Assembly: GCF_000067165.1 (NCBI RefSeq)
Contig: NC_010162.1
Span: 3,094,501 to 3,158,500, forward strand
Reading direction: 5' to 3'
Length of the DNA: 64,000 nt
Origin: Sorangium cellulosum So ce56
GTDB lineage: Bacteria > Myxococcota_A > Polyangia > Polyangiales > Polyangiaceae
Made by a program: the position numbers and the translations under genes. Numbering within the stretch: position 1 is the first letter of the stretch; the number at the start of each line of letters is the position of its first letter. Shown piece after piece: positions 42,701 through 50,134 of the stretch. Below the pieces are notes generated by a model that saw only the letters and a list, made by a program, of their open reading frames with translations, was not told the origin of the DNA and did no database searches.

Positions 42701-43775
42701 GGGCCACGGCGGCGCGGACCTCGGCCTCGGCGCCGCGGGCCTCCAGGGCGAGCACCACCGTGTCGTGCCGGTCCGTGGAGCCGGTGGCGGCGTCGTCTCC
42801 CGCGGTCGCCGCGGCGCCGGCGGCGCCGCCGGTCAGGGCGAGCGCCTCGGCGCCCGCCGACGCGAGCGCGGCCCGCAGGCCCGCGGCGTCGGCCGGGCGG
42901 CGCGCGCGCTCCTTGGCGAGGCAGGCGAGGACGAGGGCCTCGATGGACGGCGGGACCGGGGCGATCTCGCTCGGCCTCGGGGGGAGCCGGCCGAGGTGCC
43001 CCTGCGCGACGCTCGCGGGATCGCCCGCGAACGGAGGGCGCAGCGTGAGCAGCTCGAAGAGGAGCGCGCCGAAGGCGTAGAGGTCCGCGCGCGCGTCGAG
43101 CGGCTCGCCCCGGAGCCGCTCGGGCGACGCGACCTCGGGCGTCCCGAGCATGGCGCCCAGCGTGGTGAGCGCGCTGTCCGCCGGGTGGCAGACGACGCCG
43201 CGCTCGCGCTGCGTGAGGCCGAAGTCGAGGAGCCGCACGCCGCCGTCGGGCTCGAGGAAGACGTTCTCGGGCGCGAGATCCAGGTGGACCAGGCCGCGCT
43301 CGTGCACCACCTGGAGGCACCTCAGCACGCCGAGCGCGACGTCGAGGGCGGAGCGCAGGTCGGGCGCGGCGGGCAGGCCCTCGAGGCGGGCCGCCAGCGT
43401 CTCGCCGCGGAGCCGCTCCATCGCGATGTACGCGCGGCCGTCCTCGAGCACGCCGTTCTGGAGCAGGCGAGGCGAGGCCGGGGGACCGAGCTGCTCGAGC
43501 GCCCACGCCTCGCTGCGGAACCGCTCGCGCGCGAGCAGCGAGTGGGCCCTGCTGATCTTGAGCACGGCGGGAGCGCCGTCCTCCGCCCGCGTCGCGGCCC
43601 AGAGGACCGAGAAGGCGCCCGCCGCGAGCGGCGAGCCGACGCGGAAGCCCGCGACGGACGGCGGCGTCTCGGCGTCGAGATCGACCGGCGCCGCGCGGGA
43701 CGGCGCCGTGGCTCCGTCCGTCGGGCAGGAGGTGAGCACTGCGAGTCGGCGATGGCAGGAAGGGCAACGCGGCAA
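39717..43775 (-). CDS. Giant Ser/Thr kinase with AAA-type ATPase and TPR region
   Basis: A 1352-residue cytoplasmic signalling ATPase. It begins with a Cys pair (CPSCHRR, then SCPTDG) resembling a zinc ribbon. The kinase domain (~40-300) has AGAFSVLWAA, VLKISRAHS, the catalytic loop LVHLDLAPEN (HLD rather than HRD, Asp retained) and DFG. Residues ~345-440 (VVLALEARGAEAEVRAAVAR, GYRFVAIFPGPKEAAAERAL) resemble a degenerate class III nucleotide-cyclase domain. The ATPase follows, with Walker A GERGVGKS and Walker B VVVIVDDAHLAD. The remaining ~650 residues are TPR-like helices. TTG at 43775, 5 bases after GAGGTC, begins MPRCPSCH. Confidence 0.88.
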   Translation of the reverse strand: MPRCPSCHRRLAVLTSCPTDGATAPSRAAPVDLDAETPPSVAGFRVGSPLAAGAFSVLWAATRAEDGAPAVLKISRAHSLLARERFRSEAWALEQLGPPASPRLLQNGVLEDGRAYIAMERLRGETLAARLEGLPAAPDLRSALDVALGVLRCLQVVHERGLVHLDLAPENVFLEPDGGVRLLDFGLTQRERGVVCHPADSALTTLGAMLGTPEVASPERLRGEPLDARADLYAFGALLFELLTLRPPFAGDPASVAQGHLGRLPPRPSEIAPVPPSIEALVLACLAKERARRPADAAGLRAALASAGAEALALTGGAAGAAATAGDDAATGSTDRHDTVVLALEARGAEAEVRAAVARHDGHLARQRGYRFVAIFPGPKEAAAERALLAGREIVASVGAPLAIHIAPLKLRRDGEGVHAAGIAVERPESWLPADPWRGIALSAELVTAHAGFDVAAASEDGRYFFAPDAPPPSGHRDAARAAPPLVGRGDAQSAAEESRERALAGLGPGLCALIGERGVGKSRLAEEIAESSRRAHPGALVISLRAEPELGARHGGGHGQTAAALLAEVLGARDGALAAPGDPRAFCVERLGEPLGGEVWPAVAAILGWPGGSAGRPPPRRGSVIRALAEGLRRRAMERPVVVIVDDAHLADSATLDALDLATRREASVSLWVLLAGAPARCSPTPRRHALSARGHARDHVVLPPLDDAAGLLLCAELLRPAEPPPSATLRRICAWAGYNPRALVELTRAIKRAGLVRLRARSSGHQLATAELERLPPSPAWQWFAAGQLEALPPELAACARLCAVLGFELSEDVAASVQRALEREQAAASVDHVDVPSALRALVARGLLVPRGAHGAAHGEGTLCGGASYAFRSALLQEAIYALLAEDQRAAMHRHALAVWELMAEARPRAPDLLEPIARHAAAAGARARAAHAYLLLGDLQRDRHNNAVAEGHYASALLWADGDDQRQRYLALLGRARVRYRVLRTGEALDDLRSAGALARTMKDPRMIAEALLEEATALDWAGAWEESAARVEEVIPLLDAREGRDDAALAARFEVAAGRSAFRKGNLDDALERLTHGVERVREADHDTHVTGLTLLACVLARSGQLEEAERRFDDAVRSCEERGDRGHLCAALVRRAELWPALDAPDRAMADLRRAVQLAREEASALAERDATIKLAELLYLWGHEDEALPLVRQARSLDEQLKDRPAYRSALLLARIHAMRDEHADASRQLRWLRAQGAVADLPPYAQALLGVMQLAVKDPRSGMESTRTRATTREEGEPPGELGGGLSADQRVELLYWRARALLDAGRPEDLALLLARTAPLLAQSRAWRPRFAKLRAGDGQLAG

Positions 43776-44190
43776 GAAGACCTCGGATGACCTCGGGTGG
43801 GGCCCGGCGCGATCCGTGACCGATATTACCGGTTATGCGGGTTGTCACGAGCAGGAAAACCGCATTGCGCGACACTGCCTTATGCCCATGGCGAAAGTGG
43901 GGGTTCGGCCTGCTCGGCCCTGCTCGGTCACCCGCGACATCGTGGGTGTCGTGTCGACACCGGAGGACAGCGGCGGCGGCCCTCGCGCTGCGCGAGAGGG
44001 ACCGCGGCTGTTGTCCTTCGAGCAGCCGGGCGAGCGATCGGCAGGGGTGAATCTCCGTCGAACACCCACCTTCGGAGAGGTGGAGTCGGGTCCGCGCGTG
44101 ACTGTCGCGCGCGGGCGTCGGCGGTGCTCGGCTGAGCCGCGCCGGCCCGCGAGCTGTGGTGTATGCTGTTCCGAGCGGTCGGAGGGCTGG
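43776..44190. other. Intergenic region with a 7-bp-arm palindrome
   Basis: About 415 bp. Contains GGTGTCG-TGT-CGACACC at 43945-43961, operator-like, and a minus-strand TAATAT at about 43818-43823 that could be the -10 of the kinase gene. No gene seen; the plus frame open through here is a by-product of GC content. Confidence 0.4.
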
Positions 44191-44610
44191 ATGATCCATC
44201 GACAGACGGGCGAGATCGAGCTCACATCCGGGCTTCGCATCGGGCCCTCGTACTCGGAAGCGCAGTTCTTGTCGTCGCCGCTCGCGCGGATGGCCAACGC
44301 CCTGAGCCAGGCGCAGCCGTGGAGCGGATACCGGACGTCGCGCCAGCGCATCGGCTTCCGGACCTTCCGCATCACGCTGCACTTCTGCAGCGGCAAGATC
44401 GCGTGGGTCGAGTTGTTCGAGGTGGGCGCCGAGTCGAAGGCGTTCTGGAACGACTGGTCCGAGAAGGAGGAGGCGGAGCGCAAGGCCAGCCACGACGCCT
44501 GGCTGTCGTCGATCCTCGGCGCGCCGCCGTACGAGTATCCCTGGGGAAAGATCACCTCCCAGTACGACCCGCGGGGCGGTTACAGCAGCATCGTCGTGCG
44601 CTTCGGCTAG
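44191..44610 (+). CDS. Small protein of unknown function, 139 residues
   Basis: Not assigned to a named family. ATG at 44191 follows GGAGGGCTGG. The sequence looks like a compact alpha/beta fold: MIHRQTGEIELTSGLRIGPS, FRTFRITLHFCSGKIAWVEL, WNDWSEKEEAERKASHDAWL, then PYEYPWGKITSQYDPRGGYS and SIVVRF. The pattern W-G-x-I-x-S-x-Y-D-x-x-G-G-x-S-S-I recalls small proteins found singly in many Proteobacteria, sometimes near toxins, but no toxin gene is adjacent here. Soluble; function unknown. Confidence 0.7.
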   Translation: MIHRQTGEIELTSGLRIGPSYSEAQFLSSPLARMANALSQAQPWSGYRTSRQRIGFRTFRITLHFCSGKIAWVELFEVGAESKAFWNDWSEKEEAERKASHDAWLSSILGAPPYEYPWGKITSQYDPRGGYSSIVVRFG

Positions 44611-44679
44611 CGCGCCGGGGCGCCGGGGCTCGATGCCGTCGCCGGTGCACGGGCCGGCGCCGCCCTCGGCGTGAAATCC

Positions 44680-44707
44680 GGTGCGCCGCCGTCCTCGGCG
44701 GCGCACC
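44680..44707. terminator. Bidirectional hairpin between convergent genes
   Basis: Perfect 11-bp arms GGTGCGCCGCC / GGCGGCGCACC with a 6-base loop GTCCTC, between stops at 44610 (+) and 44715 (-). No T-run on either side. Confidence 0.5.
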
Positions 44708-44714
44708 CGGGGCC

Positions 44715-45251
44715 CTACAGCGCTCGCCGGTAGCGGATCTCCGGGAGGCTGCCGGCGCCGACCCGCGCCCACCGCCGCGCGCCGTCGCGGCTGAAGCCGG
44801 AGAGCTCGTAGAAGCGGCGCGCGCGGGTGTTCCCCTCGAGGACCCAGATCGTCATGGTCCTGTGGCGGCGCCGGGCCAGGTCGGCCTGCACCGTGTCGAG
44901 CAGCGCGGCGCCGAGCCCGCGCCCCCACGCGGCGGGCAGGAGGTAGATCGTGTAGAGCTCGCCGACGTCGCCCGGGTCGTCGTCGTCGTCGCGCGTCGGC
45001 CCGGCGCTCGCGAAGCCGAGCCCGGCGTCCTCGGCGCAGAGCACCCAGGTCCGCGTCCCAGTCGAGGCGTCGCGGCTCAGGATGCGCCGCCAGCTCACCT
45101 CGCGCGCCGGCACGGAGAGGGCGTTGAGATCGGCCGCCGGCACGAGGCCCAGGTAGGCCGCCTGCCAGGAGTCGACCTCGATGCGCGCGATGACGGCCGC
45201 GTCGGCCGGCCGCGCCCGGCGGATGACCGCCCCTGTGATCCGCTCTGACAT
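44715..45251 (-). CDS. GNAT-family N-acetyltransferase
   Basis: A 178-residue GNAT protein transferring an acyl group from acyl-CoA. It has an N-terminal VIRRARPADAAVIARIEVDS WQAAY block, the beta4 strand GELYTIYLLPAAWGRGLGAA (containing the CoA-binding R/Q-x-x-G-x-G/A-type WGRGLGAALL), and WVLEGNTRARRFYELSGF. ATG at 45251 begins MSERITGAV; the open frame upstream is not family-like. A short acidic insertion (DDDDDPGD) precedes the CoA strand. Substrate unknown. Confidence 0.88.
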   Translation of the reverse strand: MSERITGAVIRRARPADAAVIARIEVDSWQAAYLGLVPAADLNALSVPAREVSWRRILSRDASTGTRTWVLCAEDAGLGFASAGPTRDDDDDPGDVGELYTIYLLPAAWGRGLGAALLDTVQADLARRRHRTMTIWVLEGNTRARRFYELSGFSRDGARRWARVGAGSLPEIRYRRAL

Positions 45252-45445
45252 GGTGTCTCGCACCCCAGGTTGGCTTTCGCCGCGGCGCCCCGCCAGGGCG
45301 CGCTCGCCGGCCGGAGGCGCGATCAAGCGGTCCCTGACGCCGCATTCATCATGATGCTCCATCCCTCGCCCGCGATGGTCCCCTAAGGTCCTTTTGTGCG
45401 CGGTGACGCTGCCGAGCGCTGCAAACGGAACCGAAGGAGGGAACC

Positions 45446-45886
45446 ATGCTGTGCAAGGAGATCATGAAGCAAGACATCCAGAGCGTCCTGGCCGACGACA
45501 CCATCCAGACGGCCGCGTGCAAGATGCGCGACGCGAACATCGGCTTCCTTCCAGTCTGCGACAGCGCCGGGAGGGTGCTCGGGGCGCTGACGGACCGCGA
45601 CCTCGCCATCCGGGTGCTGGCCCACAACCGGCCGCTGAGCACGAAGGCGGGCGACGTCATGACGCGCGGGGTGGTCGCGTGCCGGCCCGACGACGACGTG
45701 CAGCGCGCGGAGCAGCTGATGGGCCAGCACCACAAGTCGCGCGTCCTGTGCACCGAGGCGGACGGCCGCCTGGTCGGCATCATCAGCCTGTCGGATATCG
45801 CGCAGAGCGAGGACGACAGGCGCACCGCGCAGACCATCCGCCGGGTGACCGAGCGGGAGGCGGTGCAGCACGAGAGCACGCGGTAG
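45446..45886 (+). CDS. CBS-domain pair protein
   Basis: A 146-residue protein consisting of two CBS domains: IMKQDIQSVLADDTIQTAAC ... FLPVCDSAGRVLGALTDRDL and VMTRGVVACRPDDDVQRAEQ ... RVLCTEADGRLVGIISLSDI. CBS pairs bind adenosyl ligands and act as energy or stress sensors. ATG at 45446 follows GAAGGAGGG. It stands alone, divergent from the GNAT gene and convergent with the methyltransferase gene. Confidence 0.92.
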   Translation: MLCKEIMKQDIQSVLADDTIQTAACKMRDANIGFLPVCDSAGRVLGALTDRDLAIRVLAHNRPLSTKAGDVMTRGVVACRPDDDVQRAEQLMGQHHKSRVLCTEADGRLVGIISLSDIAQSEDDRRTAQTIRRVTEREAVQHESTR

Positions 45887-45910
45887 CTCGCCGGGCGGAT
45901 CGCTCGCGCC

Positions 45911-45960
45911 GCGGCGCCGCCGGCGCGCCTCGCGGCGCCGCCGGCGCGCCTCGCGGCGCC
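45911..45960. repeat. 21-bp GC-only tandem repeat at a convergent gene junction
   Basis: GCGGCGCCGCCGGCGCGCCT plus C, twice (45911, 45932) and a partial third. Each unit is self-complementary (GGCGCCGCCGGCGCC), so strong hairpins form between the CBS and methyltransferase stops. A terminator function is plausible. Confidence 0.55.
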
Positions 45961-45961
45961 T

Positions 45962-46633
45962 TCACCCCGGCGCTCCGCCGCCGATCGCGCCTATCGCCTC
46001 GGCCGTGAGCAGGCGCGTCCTCCGGCCCGACGCGAGCGTGAGGTGCTGTCCCCAGCTGGTCTGGTGCGGCATGTCCCCCTCGACGAGCTCGCTCGCCCGG
46101 ATCTCGAAGCCCGCCGCGCGGTAGGCGGGGCGCAGCGTGTCATCGACCCACGCGTCCGAGAGCTCGGGGAGCCCGAGCCGCGCCGCGTAGGGCCGGTCGT
46201 CGAAGACGCTCTGGTTGAGTAGCGCGATGAGCTCCCCGCCCGGCCGGACGAGCCGACGCAGCGCCTCGAGCACCGGCGCCTCGGGCAGCACGAGGGCCGA
46301 GAGCAGCGAGGCCCAGGGGAAATTGACCGTGAGGGTGTGGGCGAGCCCGGTGAGCTCCTCGGGCAGCGCCTGCACGGACGCGACGACGAAGAGCGCGTTC
46401 GGCCGGCCGCCCCGGGCGACCTTGCGGCTGGCGCGCCATGACACCTCGCGCATCCGCTCCCCCGCGGGGTCGACGCCGATGCAGTACGTATCGGCGTGGG
46501 CGCCGGCCGACCGGTACACGAAGCGGCCGTCGCCCGTGCCGACGTCGATGAGGACGCGCGCGTGGCCGGCGAGCTTCGCCTCGAGGTCCGCGCGTGTCCA
46601 CGTGACGGACGTCTTCCCGAGCTGCACGATCAT
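45962..46633 (-). CDS. kmr: 16S rRNA (adenine-1408-N1) methyltransferase, Kmr/KamB-like
   Basis: A 223-residue SAM-dependent enzyme predicted to methylate N1 of A1408 in the 30S decoding site, conferring kanamycin/apramycin-type aminoglycoside resistance. The SAM motif is VLIDVGTGDGRFVY (D30-G36), with acidic CIGVDPAGERM (D55). The family's two target-base tryptophans appear as NFPWASL (W107) and QTSWGQHL (W194), matching the NpmA pair known to hold the flipped adenine. Established knowledge: a S. cellulosum So ce56 member of this family was named Kmr. ATG at 46633, 5 bases after GAGGC. It lies 35 bp downstream of the aminopeptidase gene on the same strand. Confidence 0.85.
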   Translation of the reverse strand: MIVQLGKTSVTWTRADLEAKLAGHARVLIDVGTGDGRFVYRSAGAHADTYCIGVDPAGERMREVSWRASRKVARGGRPNALFVVASVQALPEELTGLAHTLTVNFPWASLLSALVLPEAPVLEALRRLVRPGGELIALLNQSVFDDRPYAARLGLPELSDAWVDDTLRPAYRAAGFEIRASELVEGDMPHQTSWGQHLTLASGRRTRLLTAEAIGAIGGGAPG

Positions 46634-46668
46634 CGTCGCCTCGAGCGCCGCTCTCCCCGGTCCCTCGC

Positions 46669-49284
46669 TCAGCCTGGGGCGCCCCCGCCCCCCGCGCGGT
46701 GCCCCTCGGCGCTCGCCGCCGCCAGCTCCCGGCAGGCGAGCGCCCGCGCGAGGTCGTCGCTCGCCTCGCGGAGCATCCGGACCAGCATCGGCAGCCGCGG
46801 CGCCGCCGGCGCGCCGTCCGGGGCCCGCCCGAGCGCCGCGGTCAGCGCCTCCGCGCGGGCGATGAGGTCCCGATCGACGCGGTACGAGGGGAACAGATGG
46901 GTGAAATACGCGGACGCGAGCTCGTGCGTCCGCGTCTCGAAGACCTGCTGCACCCGCTCGAAGAACGCCTGCGCGTACGGCTCGAGCAGCGCGCGCTGGA
47001 ACGACCAGTTGAAGCCCGACATCGCCGCGCTGGTGAGGTGCAGCGAGCCGTACCCGTCCTCGTGGAAGCGCGCCCACGCCGCGGCCTTCACCGCCGGATC
47101 CGGGCGCGCGGTCTCGGCGCGCAGCGCGGCGCGCTGGCCGCGGTCCGACGGGTCGCGCTCGCGCTCGGCCGCGAGCCGCTCCTCCGCGCCCTTCATGCCG
47201 CGCGCGATCCACTTCACGGCGACCGTCCAGCGCATCTCCTGGTCGATCTCGAGGCCGTCCACCTCGATCTCGCCGTCCGCGAGGCGCGCGGCCAGCGCGA
47301 GATCCGGCGCGGAGTACGCCGCGTTGAAGAGCGCCCGCGCCCACACGATCTGCGCGTCGCCGCGGGGGGCCGACCGCAGGGCCGCGAGGGCGAGGCCGGT
47401 GAACGCGCTCGCCTCGGCCTCGCGCAGGGGATCCGGCGCGTAGCGCGCGAGCGCCGTCACCGCGTTCGTGAGCACCGGGTCGACGAGCGAGAGGTCCGGC
47501 TCGGCGGGCAGCTTGTCCCTCAACAGCGCGAGGTACGCGGGGGAGGCGAGCTTCTGGTCGCGCACCATGCTCCAGAGCGACGACCAGAGCAGCTGGCGAA
47601 GGAGCGGATCCTCCACGCGGCCCATGTGCTCGCGCACGAACGCGAGCGAGGCCGGGTCGAGCGCGATCTTCGCGAACGTGAGGTCGTTGTGGTTGGGGAA
47701 TACGAGGAGCGGCGCCCGCTGCCCCCGCGCGGCGGCGACCTCGGTGGCCGCGCCGTCGATCTCCGCGGGCACCGAGTCGACGACGAGCGCGCCGTTCTCC
47801 TCGCGCGCGAGCGCGACGTCGATGCGGTGCGGCCGGAGGGTCGGGTAGTCGGCGGGCGCCGTCTGCAGCACGCGGAGCCGGCCGATGCGGTCGCCCTCGG
47901 GCTCCCACTCGGCCGTCAGCGTGTTGAGGGACGCCTGCTCGAGCCAGAGGCGCGACCACGCGCCGAGGTCGCGGCCGGAGCCCTCCTCCAGCGCGGACAG
48001 GAACTCGCGCAGGGTCGCGTTGCCGTACTGGTAGCGCTTGAAGTACCGGCGCATCCCCTCGCGGAAGGCCGGGAGGCCGATCGCCGCGACGAGCTGCTTC
48101 ATCGCGGCGGCGCCCTTGCCGTACGTGATGCCGTCGAAGTTCAGGAACGTGTGCTCCGTGTCGGCGAGCTCCCCGGCGATGGGGTGCGTGGTCACGAGCT
48201 GGTCCTGCCGGTAGGCCCAGCTCTTCATGACGTTGAACGCCTTCCACACGGCCGGCTGGAACCGGGTCGCCTGGTCCATCGCGAGGAAGGCCATGTACGT
48301 GGCGAAGCTCTCGTTCAGCCAGAGATCGTTCCACCACCGCATGGTCACGAGGTTGCCGAACCACATGTGGGCCATCTCGTGGAGGAGCACCTCCGCGCGC
48401 GTGAGGCGCTGGTGGTCCGTCGGCGGGTCCCGGAAGATCATGCGCTCGCTGTGGGTCACGGCGCCGACGTTCTCCATGGCGCCGGCGTTGAACTCCGGGA
48501 CGAAGACCTGGTCGTACTTGCTGAAGGGGTAGGGGTAGTCGAAGAACTCCGGGTAGAAGTCGAAGCCCTGCTTCGTGATCGTGAAGAGCTCCTCGGCGTC
48601 GAGGTGCCTCGCGAGCGACCTGCGGCAGTAGAGCCCGAGGGGGATCCCGCGGTGCTCGTCGCGGACGCCGCTGTACGGGCCGGCGATCAGCGCGAAGATG
48701 TAGGTGCTGAACCGGGTCGTCTCCTCGAACACGCGCGTCGTGCGCCCGAGGCCCGCGCCGAACGTGCGGGCGAGGCGGGCGTTGCCGATGACCTCCCAGT
48801 CCTCGGGCGCGGTGACGGAGAGCCGGTAGCTCGCCTTGATGTCCGGCTGATCGAAGCAGGGAAACACGCGGTGGGCGCTGAACGGCTCGAGGTCCGAGTA
48901 GACGTAGTCCTCGCCGTCCTCCGGGTCGCGGAAGTGATGGAAGCCGTCGCCTGTGTGATCGTAGTCGTTCTCGTAGACGACGCGCACACGCGTCTCCGGG
49001 GCGAGCAGCCTCCCCGGGAGGAGGATGCGGCAGTCGGACCACGCGGGCTCGACGAGGGCGCCGTTGATCTCGAGCCGCTCGATGCGCCGGCCGCGGAAGT
49101 CGATGAACGTGTCGCCGTGGCCGCGGACGTCGAAGTAAGCGACCGCCTCGCCCCGGTAGCCGTGGGCGCCGCGCGAGAGGTCGAGGGAGAGCTCGTAGCG
49201 CGCGTTGCCGATGCGCGCGGCGCGCTCCTCGGCCTCTTTCTGGGTGAGCACGTCCCTTCCAGGGCCGCCGGTCGTCTCCGTCAT
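46669..49284 (-). CDS. pepN: Aminopeptidase N, M1 family
   Basis: An 871-residue zinc aminopeptidase removing N-terminal residues from peptides; no signal peptide, so cytoplasmic. It has the exopeptidase motif GAMEN (268-272), zinc site HEMAHMWFGN (H302, E303, H306) and third ligand E325 in WLNES; a downstream YGKGAAAMK supplies the catalytic Tyr. The C-terminal helical ERAP1-like domain is complete. Length and sequence fit the PepN/tricorn-interacting-factor-like group common in Actinobacteria and myxobacteria. ATG at 49284 begins MTETTGG; the frame is open for another 720 bp through repeat DNA which I do not count as coding. Confidence 0.93.
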   Translation of the reverse strand: MTETTGGPGRDVLTQKEAEERAARIGNARYELSLDLSRGAHGYRGEAVAYFDVRGHGDTFIDFRGRRIERLEINGALVEPAWSDCRILLPGRLLAPETRVRVVYENDYDHTGDGFHHFRDPEDGEDYVYSDLEPFSAHRVFPCFDQPDIKASYRLSVTAPEDWEVIGNARLARTFGAGLGRTTRVFEETTRFSTYIFALIAGPYSGVRDEHRGIPLGLYCRRSLARHLDAEELFTITKQGFDFYPEFFDYPYPFSKYDQVFVPEFNAGAMENVGAVTHSERMIFRDPPTDHQRLTRAEVLLHEMAHMWFGNLVTMRWWNDLWLNESFATYMAFLAMDQATRFQPAVWKAFNVMKSWAYRQDQLVTTHPIAGELADTEHTFLNFDGITYGKGAAAMKQLVAAIGLPAFREGMRRYFKRYQYGNATLREFLSALEEGSGRDLGAWSRLWLEQASLNTLTAEWEPEGDRIGRLRVLQTAPADYPTLRPHRIDVALAREENGALVVDSVPAEIDGAATEVAAARGQRAPLLVFPNHNDLTFAKIALDPASLAFVREHMGRVEDPLLRQLLWSSLWSMVRDQKLASPAYLALLRDKLPAEPDLSLVDPVLTNAVTALARYAPDPLREAEASAFTGLALAALRSAPRGDAQIVWARALFNAAYSAPDLALAARLADGEIEVDGLEIDQEMRWTVAVKWIARGMKGAEERLAAERERDPSDRGQRAALRAETARPDPAVKAAAWARFHEDGYGSLHLTSAAMSGFNWSFQRALLEPYAQAFFERVQQVFETRTHELASAYFTHLFPSYRVDRDLIARAEALTAALGRAPDGAPAAPRLPMLVRMLREASDDLARALACRELAAASAEGHRAGGGGAPG

Positions 49285-49405
49285 GACGGCACACCGTAGG
49301 ACGAACCGCCGGAGGGTGGCCAGCGATCTGCCGCGGTCGCGAGCGCCGCCCCGCCGCGAGGCGCGGGAGGGAGGCGGTTGCCGGGCGGCCGGTCGAGGGG
49401 AGGAG

Positions 49406-49597
49406 CCGACCCAGGTTGGGAGCCGACCGAGGTTGGGGGAGCCGACCGAGGTTGGGGAGCCGCTCCGTCCCCGGGGGAGCGGACCCAGGTTGGCGGGGGA
49501 GCCGACCCAGGTTGGGGCACCGACCGGGGAGCCGACCCAGGTTGGGGAGCCGACCCAGGTTGGGAGCCGACCCAGGTTGGGAGCCGACCCAGGTTGG
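49406..49597. repeat. Array of nine near-palindromic CCGACCNNGGTTGG sites
   Basis: Nine 14-bp sites (CCGACCCAGGTTGG or CCGACCGAGGTTGG; one starts CGGACC) at 49406, 49423, 49442, 49480, 49502, 49532, 49550, 49567 and 49584, with degenerate ones near 49460 and 49519. Each is an imperfect inverted repeat (CCRACC-NN-GGTTGG). Starts are usually 17-22 bp apart, about two helical turns. It lies 120-310 bp upstream of pepN. Looks like a multi-site protein-binding array; no unique spacers, so not CRISPR. Confidence 0.8.
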
Positions 49598-49702
49598 GGC
49601 ACCGACGCCGCGGGCGGCCTCCGGAGGGAGCGGCGCGTCCTGGTTCTGTGCCAGAGCGGCGCTGATCTGTGCCATGGGAGGGGGGGCCGGCACCGGCACA
49701 AA

Positions 49703-50015
49703 CGCAATGCATTGCGACACACTGGGGGTCCGGACCCCGCGAGAACGCTCGGCGGAGCGATTTTCAGGGCAAGATTGTGCCAGAAAACGCATTCTTCGAC
49801 GAAATTCTGTGCCAAAGAGCCCCCGTACACCCTCCTATTTGTGCCAGAAGGGGGGTCCGGACCCCTCCAGACCGCAATGCAGAGCGCTGGCCGGGGCGCC
49901 GGACCCCTCCCAGGACGCAGTGCAGAGCGCAAGCGGGGGTGCGGGCCCCCTGCGGACCGCAGACCAGTGCGCGCGCGGGGGTGCGGGATCCCTCCGGGAC
50001 GCAAGGCCGTGCGAG
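49703..50015. repeat. Palindromic motifs and ~42-bp degenerate tandem repeats
   Basis: Perfect palindromes CGCAATGCATTGCG (49703-49716) and GGGGTCCGGACCCC (49725-49738, again 49852-49865). From 49852 four units of 41-42 bp follow (49852, 49893, 49935, 49977), each a GGGG-centre-CCCC hairpin then GACGCAxTGCAGAGCG-like sequence, degenerating rightwards. The word TGTGCCA occurs five times between 49640 and 49850. Whole gap 49285-50134 holds no gene I can support. Confidence 0.7.
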
Positions 50016-50134
50016 CGGTGGAGCGCGGCGCTGCTCGGCGCGGTCCTGAAACGCCCCGACGGGCCGAGCCCGAGCGCGTGCCAGGCCGGGCGCGCGCCGT
50101 GGTGGCGCGTGCGTGGGCTCGCTATGCTCGGACC

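Noticed and set aside
39492..43790. A 1432-codon open frame on the plus strand opposite the kinase/ATPase gene
   Set aside because: Arg/Glu/Ala-rich translation without domains; it is the GC-driven antisense shadow of a gene with clear kinase and Walker motifs. The same applies to the long frames opposite 2769-4775, 16427-19741 and 30740-33199, and to the 1893-codon minus frame at 39664-45345.
49406..49597. CRISPR array
   Set aside because: Repeats are 14-18 bp and nearly contiguous, with no unique spacers of 25-40 bp and no cas genes. The same reasoning excludes the 22-bp array at 1926 and the 12-bp array at 61790.
49285..50004. 720-bp in-frame extension of pepN upstream of 49284
   Set aside because: It translates into low-complexity NLGRLPTWVGS-type repeats from the intergenic array. 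M1 aminopeptidases of this type start near MTETTGG.
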